A stretch of 64,000 nt of DNA from Streptomyces lateritius (GCF_014649715.1 NZ_BMTO01000004.1:139550-203549); one strand, 5' to 3'. Shown: positions 26,537 through 35,910, counted from the first letter of the stretch. Program-made: numbers and translations. The notes: generated from the letters alone by a model not told the origin.

Positions 26537-26563
26537 GGCCCGGCCGCCGTGAGGCGCCGGGCC
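26537..26563 (-). terminator. Terminator of gylR
   Basis: An 11-bp GC-rich stem with one bulged C (26537-26548 with 26553-26563) lies 50 bases beyond the gylR stop, between gylR and the glpF promoter. The remaining part of the 335-base gap holds the glpF promoter and operator. Confidence 0.7.
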
Positions 26564-26612
26564 GGGTCGTCGAGAGCGTGAGGTTCGCGTACCTCCGTGC
26601 GGAAGTCTCTGG

Positions 26613-27377
26613 TCAGAAGCGCCCGGCGCCCAGGTCGCGGGAGACGGCCCGGGCGCAGTCCCGTACCGCAGCGATCAGCTCGGAGCGCAGCTCGCCCTCG
26701 TCGCAGACCCGCTCCACGGCGCCCGTGATCGCCACCGCGCCCACCGGCATCCGGCGCCGGTCGTGGATCGGCGCGGCCACCGAGGCCACGCCCTCCCAGG
26801 TCTCCTCCACGTCGGCGGCCCACCCGCGCGCGCGGGTCATGTCGAGCAGGGACTCGAACTCCGTCAGGTCGGTCACCGTGCGGGGCGTGAACCCCTCCCG
26901 CGGCACCTCCAGCACCTCACTGTGCGCCACGGGGTCGTACGCGGAGATCACCTTGCCCAGGGCTGTGGAGTGCAGCGGCTGCATCGCCCCCACCTCCAGG
27001 ACCTGGCGACTGTCGTCCGGCCGGAAGACGTGGTGCACGATGAGTACGCCCTGCTGGTGGAGCACGCCCAGGTGGACGCTCTCGCCGCTGGAGCGCGCCA
27101 GATCGTCCGTCCAGACCAGCGCCCGGGCCCGCAGCTCGTGGACGTCCAGGTAGCTGTTGCCGAGCCGCAGCAGCTCCGCGCCCAGCTGGTAGCGGCCCGA
27201 GGGGGCGTCCTGTTCCACGAAGCCCTCGGCCTGCAGCGTGCGCAGGATGCCGTGCGCCGTCCCCTTGGCCAGGCCCAGGGAGGAGGCGATGTCGGACAGG
27301 CCGAGCCGGCGCTCGCCGCCCGCGAGCAGTCGCAGCATCGCCGCCGCTCGTTCAAGCGACTGGATGTTCTTCGCCAT
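26613..27377 (-). CDS. gylR: IclR-family regulator of the glycerol operon
   Basis: A 254-residue IclR-type repressor. The N-terminal winged helix-turn-helix is at residues 3-65 (QSLERAAAMLRLLAGG, then DIASSLGLAKGTAHGILRTL). The C-terminal effector domain carries HSTALGKVISAYD and GWAADVEETWEGVASVAAP. Length and start (ATG 27377, MAKNIQSLERA) match GylR. It is upstream of and co-oriented with glpF-glpK-glpD but separated by a terminator, so it has its own promoter. The inducer is expected to be glycerol 3-phosphate. Confidence 0.93.
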   Translation of the reverse strand: MAKNIQSLERAAAMLRLLAGGERRLGLSDIASSLGLAKGTAHGILRTLQAEGFVEQDAPSGRYQLGAELLRLGNSYLDVHELRARALVWTDDLARSSGESVHLGVLHQQGVLIVHHVFRPDDSRQVLEVGAMQPLHSTALGKVISAYDPVAHSEVLEVPREGFTPRTVTDLTEFESLLDMTRARGWAADVEETWEGVASVAAPIHDRRRMPVGAVAITGAVERVCDEGELRSELIAAVRDCARAVSRDLGAGRF

Positions 27378-27451
27378 CGCCCGGCCCTTCTCCCTCTCCC
27401 TGATCCCGGTGGTTCCGGTGGATCCTACGGACAGGATCACGTGGATCATGC

Positions 27452-27470
27452 TGTTCGACAATGCTGAACA
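27452..27470. promoter_or_regulatory. Candidate GylR autoregulatory operator
   Basis: An inverted repeat TGTTC-N9-GAACA spans 27452-27470 and includes the 13-mer shared with the glpF upstream region. A further palindrome GTTCAAGAAC lies at 27511-27520. The 290-base gap between gylR and metH holds these sites and the metH promoter and no extra gene. Confidence 0.6.
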
Positions 27471-27597
27471 CTATCGGTCGATGTCGACCACTCGATACCT
27501 GGACAGTGTCGTTCAAGAACAGGTGTGACCGGGAGTCTCCGCACACAGAATGCCGTCCGGCCCTTGGGACGCCATGTCCAGCCGGCACCCGCACGGT

Positions 27598-27603
27598 TAC
27601 GCT
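27598..27603 (+). promoter_or_regulatory. -10 box of metH
   Basis: TACGCT at 27598-27603 predicts a start near 27610, a leader of about 58 bases with a small TGCACC/GGTGCA hairpin (27611-27632), and the ribosome site AGGGAG at 27655-27660. I see no cobalamin riboswitch in this leader; it is too short. Confidence 0.5.
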
Positions 27604-27667
27604 GGCCCCGTGCACCCTCCTCCGAAGGTGCAAAGCCGACAGCCGTCGCATCCCAGGGAGCTCATCC

Positions 27668-30600
27668 ATGGCCTCGTCGCCAACCCCTTCCGCCGACAGC
27701 CGGAACCGCGCCGCAACTCTCCGCGAGGCACTCGCGACCCGCGTGGTCGTGGCCGACGGAGCCATGGGCACCATGCTCCAGGCCCAGGACCCCACCCTCG
27801 AGGACTTCGAGAACCTCGAAGGCTGCAACGAGATCCTGAACGTGACCCGCCCGGACATCGTCCGCTCGGTGCACCAGGAGTACTTCGCCGCGGGCGTGGA
27901 CTGCGTCGAGACCAACACCTTCGGCGCGAACTTCGCGGCGCTCGCCGAGTACGACATCGCCGACCGCGTCCACGAACTGTCCGAGGCGGGCGCCCGGATC
28001 GCCCGCGAGGTCGCCGACGAGTTCACCGCCTCCACCGGGCAGCAGCGCTGGGTCCTGGGCTCCATGGGCCCCGGCACCAAGCTGCCCACCCTGGGCCACG
28101 CCCCGTACACCACCCTGCGCGACGCCTACCAGCAGAACGCCGAGGGCATGCTCGCCGGCGGTGCCGACGCGCTGCTCGTGGAGACGACCCAGGACCTGCT
28201 GCAGACCAAGGCCTCCGTCATCGGTGCCCGCCGCGCCCTGGACGCGCTCGGCCTCGACGTACCGCTGATCTGTTCCGTGACCGTCGAGACCACCGGCACC
28301 ATGCTGCTGGGCTCCGAGATCGGAGCCGCCCTGACGGCCCTGGAGCCGCTGGGCATCGACATGATCGGCCTCAACTGCGCCACCGGCCCCGCCGAGATGA
28401 GCGAGCACCTGCGCTATCTCGCCCGCCACTCCCGTATCCCGCTCTCCTGCATGCCCAACGCCGGACTGCCCGTCCTCGGAAAGAACGGCGCGCACTACCC
28501 GCTGAGCCCGGTCGAGCTCGCCGACGCCCAGGAGACCTTCGTCCGCGAGTACGGGCTCTCTCTCGTCGGCGGCTGCTGCGGTACGACGCCGGAGCACCTG
28601 CGCCAGGTCGTCGAGCGGGTCCGCGACCTCGCCCCGGCCGTCCGCGACCCCCGGCCCGAGCCCGGCGCCGCGTCCCTCTACCAGACGGTCCCGTTCCGCC
28701 AGGACACCGCCTACATGGCGATCGGTGAGCGGACCAACGCCAACGGCTCCAAGAAGTTCCGCGAGGCCATGCTCGAAGGCCGCTGGGACGACTGCGTCGA
28801 GATGGCCCGCGACCAGATCCGCGAGGGCGCGCACATGCTCGACCTCTGCGTCGACTACGTGGGCCGCGACGGCGTCGCCGACATGGAGGAGCTCGCCGGC
28901 CGCTTCGCCACCGCCTCCACCCTTCCGATCGTCCTCGACTCCACCGAGGTCGACGTCCTGCGGGCCGGCCTGGAGAAGCTCGGCGGCCGCGCCGTCATCA
29001 ACTCCGTCAACTACGAGGACGGCGACGGCCCCGACTCCCGCTTCGCCAAGGTCACCCGACTGGCCCAGGAACACGGCGCCGCGCTGATCGCGCTCACCAT
29101 CGACGAGGAGGGCCAGGCCCGCACCGTCGAGAACAAGGTCGCCATCGCCGAGCGGATCATCGCCGACCTCACCGACAACTGGGGCATCCACGAGTCGGAC
29201 ATCCTCATCGACACCCTCACCTTCACCATCTGCACCGGGCAGGAGGAGTCCCGCAAGGACGGCGTGGCCACCATCGAGGCCATCCGCGAGCTCAAGCGCC
29301 GCCACCCGGACGTGCAGACGACCCTCGGCCTCTCCAACATCTCCTTCGGCCTCAACCCGGCCGCGCGCATCCTGCTCAACTCCGTCTTCCTCGACGAGTG
29401 CGTCAAGGCGGGCCTTGACTCGGCGATCGTGCACGCCTCCAAGATCCTGCCGATCGCCCGCTTCGACGACGAGCAGGTCACCACCGCCCTCGACCTGATC
29501 TACGACCGGCGCTCCGAGGGCTACGACCCGCTGCAGAAGCTGATGGCGCTCTTCGAGGGCGCCACCACCAAGTCCCTCAAGGCCGGCAAGGCGGAGGAAC
29601 TGCTCGCCCTCCCGCTGGAGGAGCGCCTCAAGCGCCGCATCATCGACGGGGAGAAGAACGGCCTGGAGGCCGACCTCGACGAGGCCCTGACGACCCGCCC
29701 CGCCCTCGACATCGTCAACGAGACGCTGCTCGACGGAATGAAGGTCGTCGGCGAGCTCTTCGGCTCCGGCCAGATGCAGCTGCCGTTCGTGCTGCAGTCC
29801 GCCGAGGTCATGAAGACCGCCGTGGCCTACCTCGAACCGCACATGGAGAAGACCGACGACGACGGAAAGGGCACGATCGTGCTCGCCACCGTCCGCGGCG
29901 ACGTCCACGACATCGGCAAGAACCTCGTCGACATCATCCTCTCCAACAACGGCTACAACGTGGTGAACCTGGGCATCAAGCAGCCCGTCTCCGCGATCCT
30001 CGACGCGGCCGAGGAGCACCGGGCCGACGTGATCGGCATGTCCGGCCTGCTGGTCAAGTCCACGGTGATCATGAAGGAGAACCTGGAGGAGCTGAACCAG
30101 CGCGGCCTGGCCGCCGACTTCCCGGTCATCCTCGGCGGAGCCGCCCTGACCCGCGCCTACGTCGAGCAGGACCTGCACGAGATCTACCAGGGCGAGGTCC
30201 GTTACGCCCGGGACGCCTTCGAGGGCCTGCGGCTCATGGACGCCCTCATCGCCGTCAAGCGCGGCGTGCCCGGGGCGGCACTGCCCGAGCTCAAGCAGCG
30301 CCGGGTCGCCCAGCGCGCCTCGGCCCCCGAGGTCGACGAGCCGGAGCCGGCCGGCCGCTCGGACGTCGCCACCGACAACCCCGTGCCCACCCCGCCGTTC
30401 TGGGGCACCCGGGTCGTCAAGGGCATCCAGCTCAAGGAGTACGCGAGCTGGCTCGACGAAGGCGCCCTCTTCAAGGGCCAGTGGGGCCTCAAGCAGAACC
30501 GGACCGGTGACGGACCCTCGTACGAGGAACTGGTGGAGAGCGAGGGCCGGCCGCGGCTGCGCGGCTGGCTGGAGCGCCTGCACACCGAGAACCTGCTGGA

Positions 30601-31177
30601 GGCGGCCGTCGTCCACGGCTACTTCCCCTGCGTCTCCAAGGGTGACGACCTGATCATCCTCGACGACGCCGGCAATGAGCGCACCCGCTTCACCTTCCCG
30701 CGCCAGCGCCGCGGCAGGCGCCTGTGCCTGGCCGACTTCTTCCGCCCGGAGGAGTCCGGCGAGACCGATGTCGTCGGCCTCCAGGTCGTCACCGTCGGCT
30801 CCCGGATCGGCGAGGCCACCGCCAAGCTCTTCGAGTCCGACTCCTACCGCGACTACCTGGAGCTGCACGGCCTGTCCGTCCAGCTGGCCGAAGCGCTCGC
30901 CGAGTACTGGCACGCGCGCGTGCGCTCCGAGCTCGGCTTCGCGGGCGAGGACCCCGCCGACGTGGAGGACATGTTCGCGCTGAAGTACCGCGGCGCGCGC
31001 TTCTCCCTGGGCTACGGTGCCTGCCCCGACCTGGAGGACCGTGCGAAGATCGCCGACCTGCTCCGGCCCGAGCGGATCGGCGTCCAGCTCTCCGAGGAGT
31101 TCCAGCTCCACCCGGAGCAGTCCACGGACGCGATCGTCATCCACCACCCCGAGGCGAAGTACTTCAACGCACGCTGA
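27668..31177 (+). CDS. metH: Cobalamin-dependent methionine synthase
   Basis: A 1169-residue modular enzyme that methylates homocysteine from methyltetrahydrofolate through methylcobalamin. Domains in order: homocysteine-binding barrel with zinc cysteines (about residues 20-320, ending VGGCCGTTPEHL), pterin-binding barrel (about 345-610), cobalamin cap (about 640-735), and Rossmann B12 domain with the axial histidine in RGDVHDIGKNLV (about 745). The AdoMet reactivation domain follows (about 900-1169, VHGYFPCVSKGDDL). ATG 27668 lies 7 bases after AGGGAG. It is divergent from gylR and monocistronic. Confidence 0.97.
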   Translation: MASSPTPSADSRNRAATLREALATRVVVADGAMGTMLQAQDPTLEDFENLEGCNEILNVTRPDIVRSVHQEYFAAGVDCVETNTFGANFAALAEYDIADRVHELSEAGARIAREVADEFTASTGQQRWVLGSMGPGTKLPTLGHAPYTTLRDAYQQNAEGMLAGGADALLVETTQDLLQTKASVIGARRALDALGLDVPLICSVTVETTGTMLLGSEIGAALTALEPLGIDMIGLNCATGPAEMSEHLRYLARHSRIPLSCMPNAGLPVLGKNGAHYPLSPVELADAQETFVREYGLSLVGGCCGTTPEHLRQVVERVRDLAPAVRDPRPEPGAASLYQTVPFRQDTAYMAIGERTNANGSKKFREAMLEGRWDDCVEMARDQIREGAHMLDLCVDYVGRDGVADMEELAGRFATASTLPIVLDSTEVDVLRAGLEKLGGRAVINSVNYEDGDGPDSRFAKVTRLAQEHGAALIALTIDEEGQARTVENKVAIAERIIADLTDNWGIHESDILIDTLTFTICTGQEESRKDGVATIEAIRELKRRHPDVQTTLGLSNISFGLNPAARILLNSVFLDECVKAGLDSAIVHASKILPIARFDDEQVTTALDLIYDRRSEGYDPLQKLMALFEGATTKSLKAGKAEELLALPLEERLKRRIIDGEKNGLEADLDEALTTRPALDIVNETLLDGMKVVGELFGSGQMQLPFVLQSAEVMKTAVAYLEPHMEKTDDDGKGTIVLATVRGDVHDIGKNLVDIILSNNGYNVVNLGIKQPVSAILDAAEEHRADVIGMSGLLVKSTVIMKENLEELNQRGLAADFPVILGGAALTRAYVEQDLHEIYQGEVRYARDAFEGLRLMDALIAVKRGVPGAALPELKQRRVAQRASAPEVDEPEPAGRSDVATDNPVPTPPFWGTRVVKGIQLKEYASWLDEGALFKGQWGLKQNRTGDGPSYEELVESEGRPRLRGWLERLHTENLLEAAVVHGYFPCVSKGDDLIILDDAGNERTRFTFPRQRRGRRLCLADFFRPEESGETDVVGLQVVTVGSRIGEATAKLFESDSYRDYLELHGLSVQLAEALAEYWHARVRSELGFAGEDPADVEDMFALKYRGARFSLGYGACPDLEDRAKIADLLRPERIGVQLSEEFQLHPEQSTDAIVIHHPEAKYFNAR

Positions 31178-31249
31178 GGCGTCCGGCACACGCGAGGGGT
31201 AAATACCCGCGTCCCGGGCGATCGGGACGTACACTTGTCGGCCCAGTGC

Positions 31250-31291
31250 AGGCCGGTCTCCTTCTCCGTACCGGGGAGGGGGGCCGGCCTT
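31250..31291 (+). terminator. Hairpin after metH, inside the HAD gene leader
   Basis: Arms 31250-31256 and 31285-31291 pair, with further internal G/C pairing, and are followed by a short pyrimidine stretch. A second 7-bp stem lies at 31210-31216/31223-31229. A -10-like TACACT (31230-31235) sits between them, so the larger hairpin would be in the 5' leader of the HAD gene. Confidence 0.6.
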
Positions 31292-31317
31292 CTCGTCCCT
31301 CCATGGAGGTGTGCCGG

Positions 31318-32016
31318 ATGACCAGTACGGTCCCCGCGTCCTTGTTCCGCACCAACGGAAGCTCCGCCCTGCAGGCGGTCTTCCTCGACATGGACGGCAC
31401 CCTCGTCGACACCGAGGGATTCTGGTGGGAGGCGGAGGTGGAGGCCTTCGCCGCCCTCGGGCACCGGCTGGAGGAGTCCTGGCGCGACATCGTCGTGGGC
31501 GGCCCCATGACCCGCAGCGCTGGCTACCTCATCGAGGCCACCGGCGCCGACATCACCCTCCCCGAACTCACGGTGCTGCTGAACGAGAAGTTCGAGCAGC
31601 GCATCGAGCGCGGCGTGCCACTCATGCCGGGCGCCGAACGGCTCCTCGCCGAGCTGGCCCACCACAACATCCCGACCGCTCTGGTCTCCGCCTCCCACCG
31701 GCGCATCATCGACCAGATCCTGGCGTCCCTGGGCCGTGACCGCTTCGCCCTGAGCGTCGCCGGCGACGAGGTGGTCCGCACCAAGCCGGACCCCGAGCCC
31801 TACCTGACCGCCGCCGACGGGGTCGGCGCCGACCCCTCCCTGTGCGCGGTCATCGAGGACACCGCGACGGGTGTGGCGGCCGCCGAGGCGGCCGGCTGCC
31901 GGGTCGTCGCCGTGCCCTCCGTCGCGCCCATCGCGCCCTCTCCGGGCCGGGTCGTGGTCCGCTCGCTGGAGGACGTGGACGTCCCCTTCCTGCGGACGCT
32001 GATCTCCGGGCCGTGA
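31318..32016 (+). CDS. HAD-superfamily phosphatase (phosphoglucomutase-like subgroup)
   Basis: A 232-residue haloacid dehalogenase-type hydrolase with all four motifs: FLDMDGTLVDTE (nucleophile Asp at about residue 25), LVSASHRR (motif II Ser), the motif III lysine in RTKPDPEPYL, and VIEDTATGVAAAEAAG (motif IV). A helical cap follows motif I, as in beta-phosphoglucomutase-like enzymes. ATG 31318 is chosen over an in-frame ATG at 31303 because GGAGG lies 8 bases before it. It probably dephosphorylates a small sugar phosphate or nucleotide in the cytosol; the substrate is unknown. Confidence 0.88.
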   Translation: MTSTVPASLFRTNGSSALQAVFLDMDGTLVDTEGFWWEAEVEAFAALGHRLEESWRDIVVGGPMTRSAGYLIEATGADITLPELTVLLNEKFEQRIERGVPLMPGAERLLAELAHHNIPTALVSASHRRIIDQILASLGRDRFALSVAGDEVVRTKPDPEPYLTAADGVGADPSLCAVIEDTATGVAAAEAAGCRVVAVPSVAPIAPSPGRVVVRSLEDVDVPFLRTLISGP

Positions 32017-32034
32017 GCCTTCGCCGGCTCGGCC
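32008..32034 (+). terminator. Hairpin overlapping the HAD gene stop codon
   Basis: A roughly 10-bp stem with one bulged T (32008-32019 with 32025-32034) includes the stop codon at 32014-32016. Confidence 0.55.
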
Positions 32035-32131
32035 CTTCGCGTCTTCGATCCTTTGAGCTTTCTCTGAGCCTGGCTTTCCGGCCCGCATTCCGAGCGGGAA
32101 ATGAACCGGCCATTCGCCGAAAAGGCGCCAC

Positions 32132-32145
32132 GTGACGTTGGTCAC
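32132..32145. promoter_or_regulatory. Crp-like palindrome in a long leader region
   Basis: GTGACGTTGGTCAC fits GTG-N6-GNCAC, the pattern I recall for streptomycete Crp sites. It lies in the 500-base gap 32017-32516 before the first binding-protein gene. In the rest of this gap I see a possible -10 TAATCT at 32341-32346 and no convincing coding sequence. Confidence 0.4.
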
Positions 32146-32516
32146 GCAGCGTGCCGGTCGGCGGGTGGCCGGTCTGCGTCAGGTGTCCGGATCGCGGCGG
32201 TTGCGCCCTCCCCGTGTGTCCTGATTCGCCTCATCGCATACGAAACGTACCGGCGCATGACTATCGAGCGCACCGCATTCATGATCACTGTGCGATTACT
32301 CGTCCAGGTGCCCGCGGTCGGGCAATACGGCGCCGCGCACTAATCTTTCGCGAGTACTTCGCCGCACCATCCGTGTGCCCCGGCGCCCCATCCAAGTCGC
32401 CGCGAACACAGGACCGATCGCACACCATCCCGGCCCGATCCTCCGCCCCGACCGGGCGGCCGGCGGCGGAGTCCGTACCCGCTGTATCCCAGTGCCGGAT
32501 GAGGAGAACGTCCAGG

Positions 32517-34106
32517 ATGAACCGCAAGACTCTGGTGCTGCCGGCCGTGGCCGGCCTGCTCGCCCCCCTGCTCGTCGCCTGTGGCGGATCGGACGGGAGC
32601 GGAGCCATCGTCGTCGGCACCACGGACCAGTTCCTCGCCACCAGCGAGGCCCCCGCGCCCCTCGACCCGGCCTTCGCCTACGACACCGGCGCCTGGAACA
32701 TCCTGCGGCAGACCGTCCAGACCCTCATGCACGTCCCGCGCGGCGGCGGCGAGCCCGTACCCGACGCCGCCGAGAGCTGCGCCTTCAGCGACCGGGCCAG
32801 CGAGAGCTACCGCTGCACCCTGCGCGAAGGGCTCACCTTCGCCGACGGGACCCCCGTCACCGCCGAGGACGTCAAGTTCTCCGTCGAGCGCGTGCTCACC
32901 ATCAAGTCCGACAACGGCACCGCCGCACTCCTCGCCAACATCGACGCCGTCGAGACCAAGAACGAGCGCGAGATCGTCTTCCACCTCAAGACGCCCGACG
33001 CGACCTTCCCGTACAAGCTCTCCACCCCGGTCGCCGGCATCCTCAGCAAGGAGAAGTACAGCGCCGACAAGCTCCGCGAGGGCTTCGAGGTCGACGGATC
33101 CGGCCCCTACACCATGAAGGCGGAGCTCGACGGCGAGCGCGTCGCCAAGGTCGTCTTCACCCGGAACGAGAAGTACAAGGGCGACGCGACCCTGCGCAAC
33201 GACAAGGTCGAGCTGCGCTCCTTCGCCGACGCGGACAGCATGAACAAGGCCCTCGAGGACCGCCGGATCGACATGATGACCCGCGCCATGTCGCTCGGCC
33301 AGGTCAAGGAGCTCACCGAGAAGCCCAAGGAGGGCATCGAGCTCACCGAGGTCCCCGGCCTGGAGATCCGCTACCTCGCCTTCAACACCGCCGACTCCTC
33401 CGTCAAGGACAAGGCCGTCCGCCAGGCCATGGCCGCCGTCGTCGACCGCGGCCGGCTCGTCAGCGAGGTCTACGGCACCACCGCCCAGCCGCTCTACTCG
33501 CTGATCCCCTCCAGCGTCACCGGTCACTCCACCGCCTTCTTCGACGCCTACGGAGAGCCCAGCACCGCCCGGGCGCGCGGCATTCTGCGCGAGGCCGGCG
33601 TCACCGCACCGGTGAAGCTGACCCTGCACTACACCACCGACCACTACGGCTCCGACACCAAGAAGGAGTTCGAGACGCTGCGCGGCCAGCTCAACGCCAC
33701 CGGACTCTTCGACGTCACCGTCCAGGGCGCCGAGTGGTCCACCTTCCGGCCCGCGCAGAAGCGCGGCGACTACCCCGTCTACGGCCTGGGCTGGTTCCCC
33801 GACTTCCCCGACCCGGACAACTACATCGCCCCCTTCCTCGACGCCGACAACTTCCTCAACACCCCCTACGTCAACAAGTCCGTCCGCGACCAGTTGATCC
33901 CGCAGTCGCGCCGCTCGGCCGACCGCACCGCCGCCGGCCCCACCTTCGGGCAGATCCAGAAGATCGTCGCCAAGGACGTGCCCGTCCTGCCGCTGTGGCA
34001 GGGCAAGCAGTACGTCGCCGCCCGCGACGACGTCACCGGCGTCGAATGGGCGCTCAACACCTCCTCGGACCTGCTCCTGTGGGAGCTCGGCCGCGGCACC
34101 GCCTGA
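32517..34106 (+). CDS. Family 5 (oligopeptide-type) ABC substrate-binding lipoprotein
   Basis: A 529-residue extracellular lipoprotein. The signal peptide ends in lipobox LVACGG (Cys at about residue 22). The SBP_bac_5 signature region TLREGLTFADGTPVTAEDVKFSVERV lies near residues 100-125. The family-typical C-terminal block PVLPLWQGKQYVAARDDVTG follows. Such proteins capture peptides or other small ligands for an ABC importer. ATG 32517 is preferred; an in-frame ATG at 32499 is possible. It is followed by a paralogue, and no permease or ATPase genes are adjacent, so it must use a transporter encoded elsewhere or serve as a sensor. Confidence 0.9.
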   Translation: MNRKTLVLPAVAGLLAPLLVACGGSDGSGAIVVGTTDQFLATSEAPAPLDPAFAYDTGAWNILRQTVQTLMHVPRGGGEPVPDAAESCAFSDRASESYRCTLREGLTFADGTPVTAEDVKFSVERVLTIKSDNGTAALLANIDAVETKNEREIVFHLKTPDATFPYKLSTPVAGILSKEKYSADKLREGFEVDGSGPYTMKAELDGERVAKVVFTRNEKYKGDATLRNDKVELRSFADADSMNKALEDRRIDMMTRAMSLGQVKELTEKPKEGIELTEVPGLEIRYLAFNTADSSVKDKAVRQAMAAVVDRGRLVSEVYGTTAQPLYSLIPSSVTGHSTAFFDAYGEPSTARARGILREAGVTAPVKLTLHYTTDHYGSDTKKEFETLRGQLNATGLFDVTVQGAEWSTFRPAQKRGDYPVYGLGWFPDFPDPDNYIAPFLDADNFLNTPYVNKSVRDQLIPQSRRSADRTAAGPTFGQIQKIVAKDVPVLPLWQGKQYVAARDDVTGVEWALNTSSDLLLWELGRGTA

Positions 34107-34183
34107 CCCCTCAACCAGCTCCGTTTCAACCGGCCGCGCACAGGCGTGCGGCCGGCCTGGCAAGAGATCAAGAGGCACGTTCT

Positions 34184-35767
34184 GTGAAGCACAACAAGTG
34201 GCTGACGGCTCCCCTCGCCGCGGGGCTGTCCGCCGCCCTGCTCAGTGGCTGCGGCGCCGAGCAGGGTGGAGGCTCGGCGAGCTCCGGGGACAACGTCCGC
34301 GTCGGCATGTCCGACGAGGTCCTCGCCACCGACCCCGCGGCCGGTTACGACCCCGGCTCCTGGCTGCTGTTCAACAACGTCTTCCAGTCCCTGCTCAGCT
34401 TCCCCAAGGGCAGCACGGAGCCCGAGCCGGAGGCCGCCGAGAAGTGCGACTTCCAGGGAGGCAGCAAGGTCTACCGCTGCACCCTGCGCGAGGGCCTGGA
34501 GTTCTCCAACGGCAACCCGCTGACCTCGAAGGACGTCAAGTTCTCCTTCGACCGCGCGCGGAAGATCGCCGCCCCCTCCGGCCCGGCACCGCTGCTCGCC
34601 ACGATCGACTCCATCGAGACCCCCGACGACCGCACCGTCGTCTTCCGCCTCAAGACCCCCGACGCCACCTTCCCGAGCAAGATAGCCTCCGGCGCCGGCT
34701 CCATCGTCGACCACCGCGAGTACGCCGAGGACGCGCTGCGCACCGACGGCAAGGCGGTCGGCTCAGGCCCGTACAAGCTGGAGTCCCTCAGCGACACCGA
34801 GGCCGTCTTCTCCGTCAACTCCGGCTACCGGGGCACCGCCGAGACGAAGAACGGCGGCGTCACCCTCAAGCTCTACGGCGGCGACCGCGCCGCCCTCTCC
34901 AAGGCCCTCGCCGACAATGAGATCGACGTCGCCTACCGTGGCCTCGCCGCCGACGAGGTCGCCTCCCTCGAAGCCTCCGCCGCCACGGACGACCAGGGCA
35001 TCGAGGTCGTCCAGGGCACCAGCGCCGAGGTCCAGCACCTGGTCTTCAACGTCAAGGACCCCGTCGTCGGCAAGCTCGGCGTCCGCAAGGCCATCGCCCA
35101 TCTCGTCGACCGCGACGCACTCGTCCAGAACGTCTACAAGTCGACCGCCACCCCGCTGTACTCGATCGTCCCGGCGGGCATAGCGGGCCACAACACCGCC
35201 TTCTTCGACACCTACGGCGGCCGCCCCGACGCCGCCAAGGCCAAGAAGGCGCTCCGCGAGGCCGGCATCACCGACAAGGTGAAGCTCACCCTCTGGTCCA
35301 CCCCGAGCCGCTACGGCCCCGCCACCGACCAGGAGCTCAAGGCGATCGCCGAACAGCTCAACGCCAGCGGCCTGTTCCAGGCCACCGTGCAGTCGGTCGA
35401 GTTCGAGCAGTACGAGAAGGACATCGAAGCCGGCAAGTACGGCGTGTACGTCAAGGGCTGGGTGCCCGACTACCCCGACGCCGACAACTTCACCGCCCCC
35501 TTCTTCGGCGAGGGCAACGTCCTCGGCAACAACTACCAGAACACCACGATCACCGGCAGCCTCATCCCCAAGACCTCGGCCGCCGCCGACCGCGCCACCA
35601 CCGACCAGGACTTCGGCCGGATCCAGGACCTCGTCGCCGAAGAACTGCCGATCCTCCCGCTGTGGCAGGGCAAGCAGTACGCGGTCGCCCGCGACAACGT
35701 CACCGGCCTCGAGTGGACCCTGGACGCCTCGACCGTCTTCCGCTTCTGGGAGCTCAAGAAGAGCTGA
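34184..35767 (+). CDS. Family 5 (oligopeptide-type) ABC substrate-binding lipoprotein, paralogue
   Basis: A 527-residue lipoprotein with signal peptide and lipobox LLSGCG. It aligns end to end with the preceding gene by eye: CTLREGLEFSNGNPLTSKDVKFSFDRA, LYSIVPAGIAGHNTAFFDTYG and LPLWQGKQYAVARDNVTGLEW match equivalent blocks. This indicates a local duplication followed by divergence. GTG 34184 follows AGAGG with 8-base spacing. A weak hairpin at 34130-34155 in the 77-base gap may reduce read-through from the first copy. No transporter core genes follow. Confidence 0.9.
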   Translation: MKHNKWLTAPLAAGLSAALLSGCGAEQGGGSASSGDNVRVGMSDEVLATDPAAGYDPGSWLLFNNVFQSLLSFPKGSTEPEPEAAEKCDFQGGSKVYRCTLREGLEFSNGNPLTSKDVKFSFDRARKIAAPSGPAPLLATIDSIETPDDRTVVFRLKTPDATFPSKIASGAGSIVDHREYAEDALRTDGKAVGSGPYKLESLSDTEAVFSVNSGYRGTAETKNGGVTLKLYGGDRAALSKALADNEIDVAYRGLAADEVASLEASAATDDQGIEVVQGTSAEVQHLVFNVKDPVVGKLGVRKAIAHLVDRDALVQNVYKSTATPLYSIVPAGIAGHNTAFFDTYGGRPDAAKAKKALREAGITDKVKLTLWSTPSRYGPATDQELKAIAEQLNASGLFQATVQSVEFEQYEKDIEAGKYGVYVKGWVPDYPDADNFTAPFFGEGNVLGNNYQNTTITGSLIPKTSAAADRATTDQDFGRIQDLVAEELPILPLWQGKQYAVARDNVTGLEWTLDASTVFRFWELKKS

Positions 35768-35844
35768 CCCCCTCGCACGGCCCAGAGGGCTCCTCGCAGG
35801 ACGAAGGGGCGTTCCGGGACGGCGAAGGAGCCTCCCCGCACGAC

Positions 35845-35883
35845 GAAGGGGCCCGGCACGCACCACGCGCGCCGGGCCCCTTC
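35845..35883. terminator. Bidirectional terminator
   Basis: A perfect 13-bp stem (35845-35857 with 35871-35883) lies between convergent genes that end at 35767 and 35911. Confidence 0.85.
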
Positions 35884-35910
35884 CCGTTCACCCCAGGCAT
35901 CCCCTGGAGG

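Noticed and set aside
27604..27667. Possible cobalamin or SAM-type riboswitch before metH
   Set aside because: The leader is about 58 bases with one small hairpin; none of the conserved riboswitch cores that I know could be found.
27662..31234. A very long open frame on the strand opposite metH
   Set aside because: It mirrors metH exactly. The metH frame has all MetH motifs and the third-position GC pattern, while the antisense translation is low complexity without recognisable domains.
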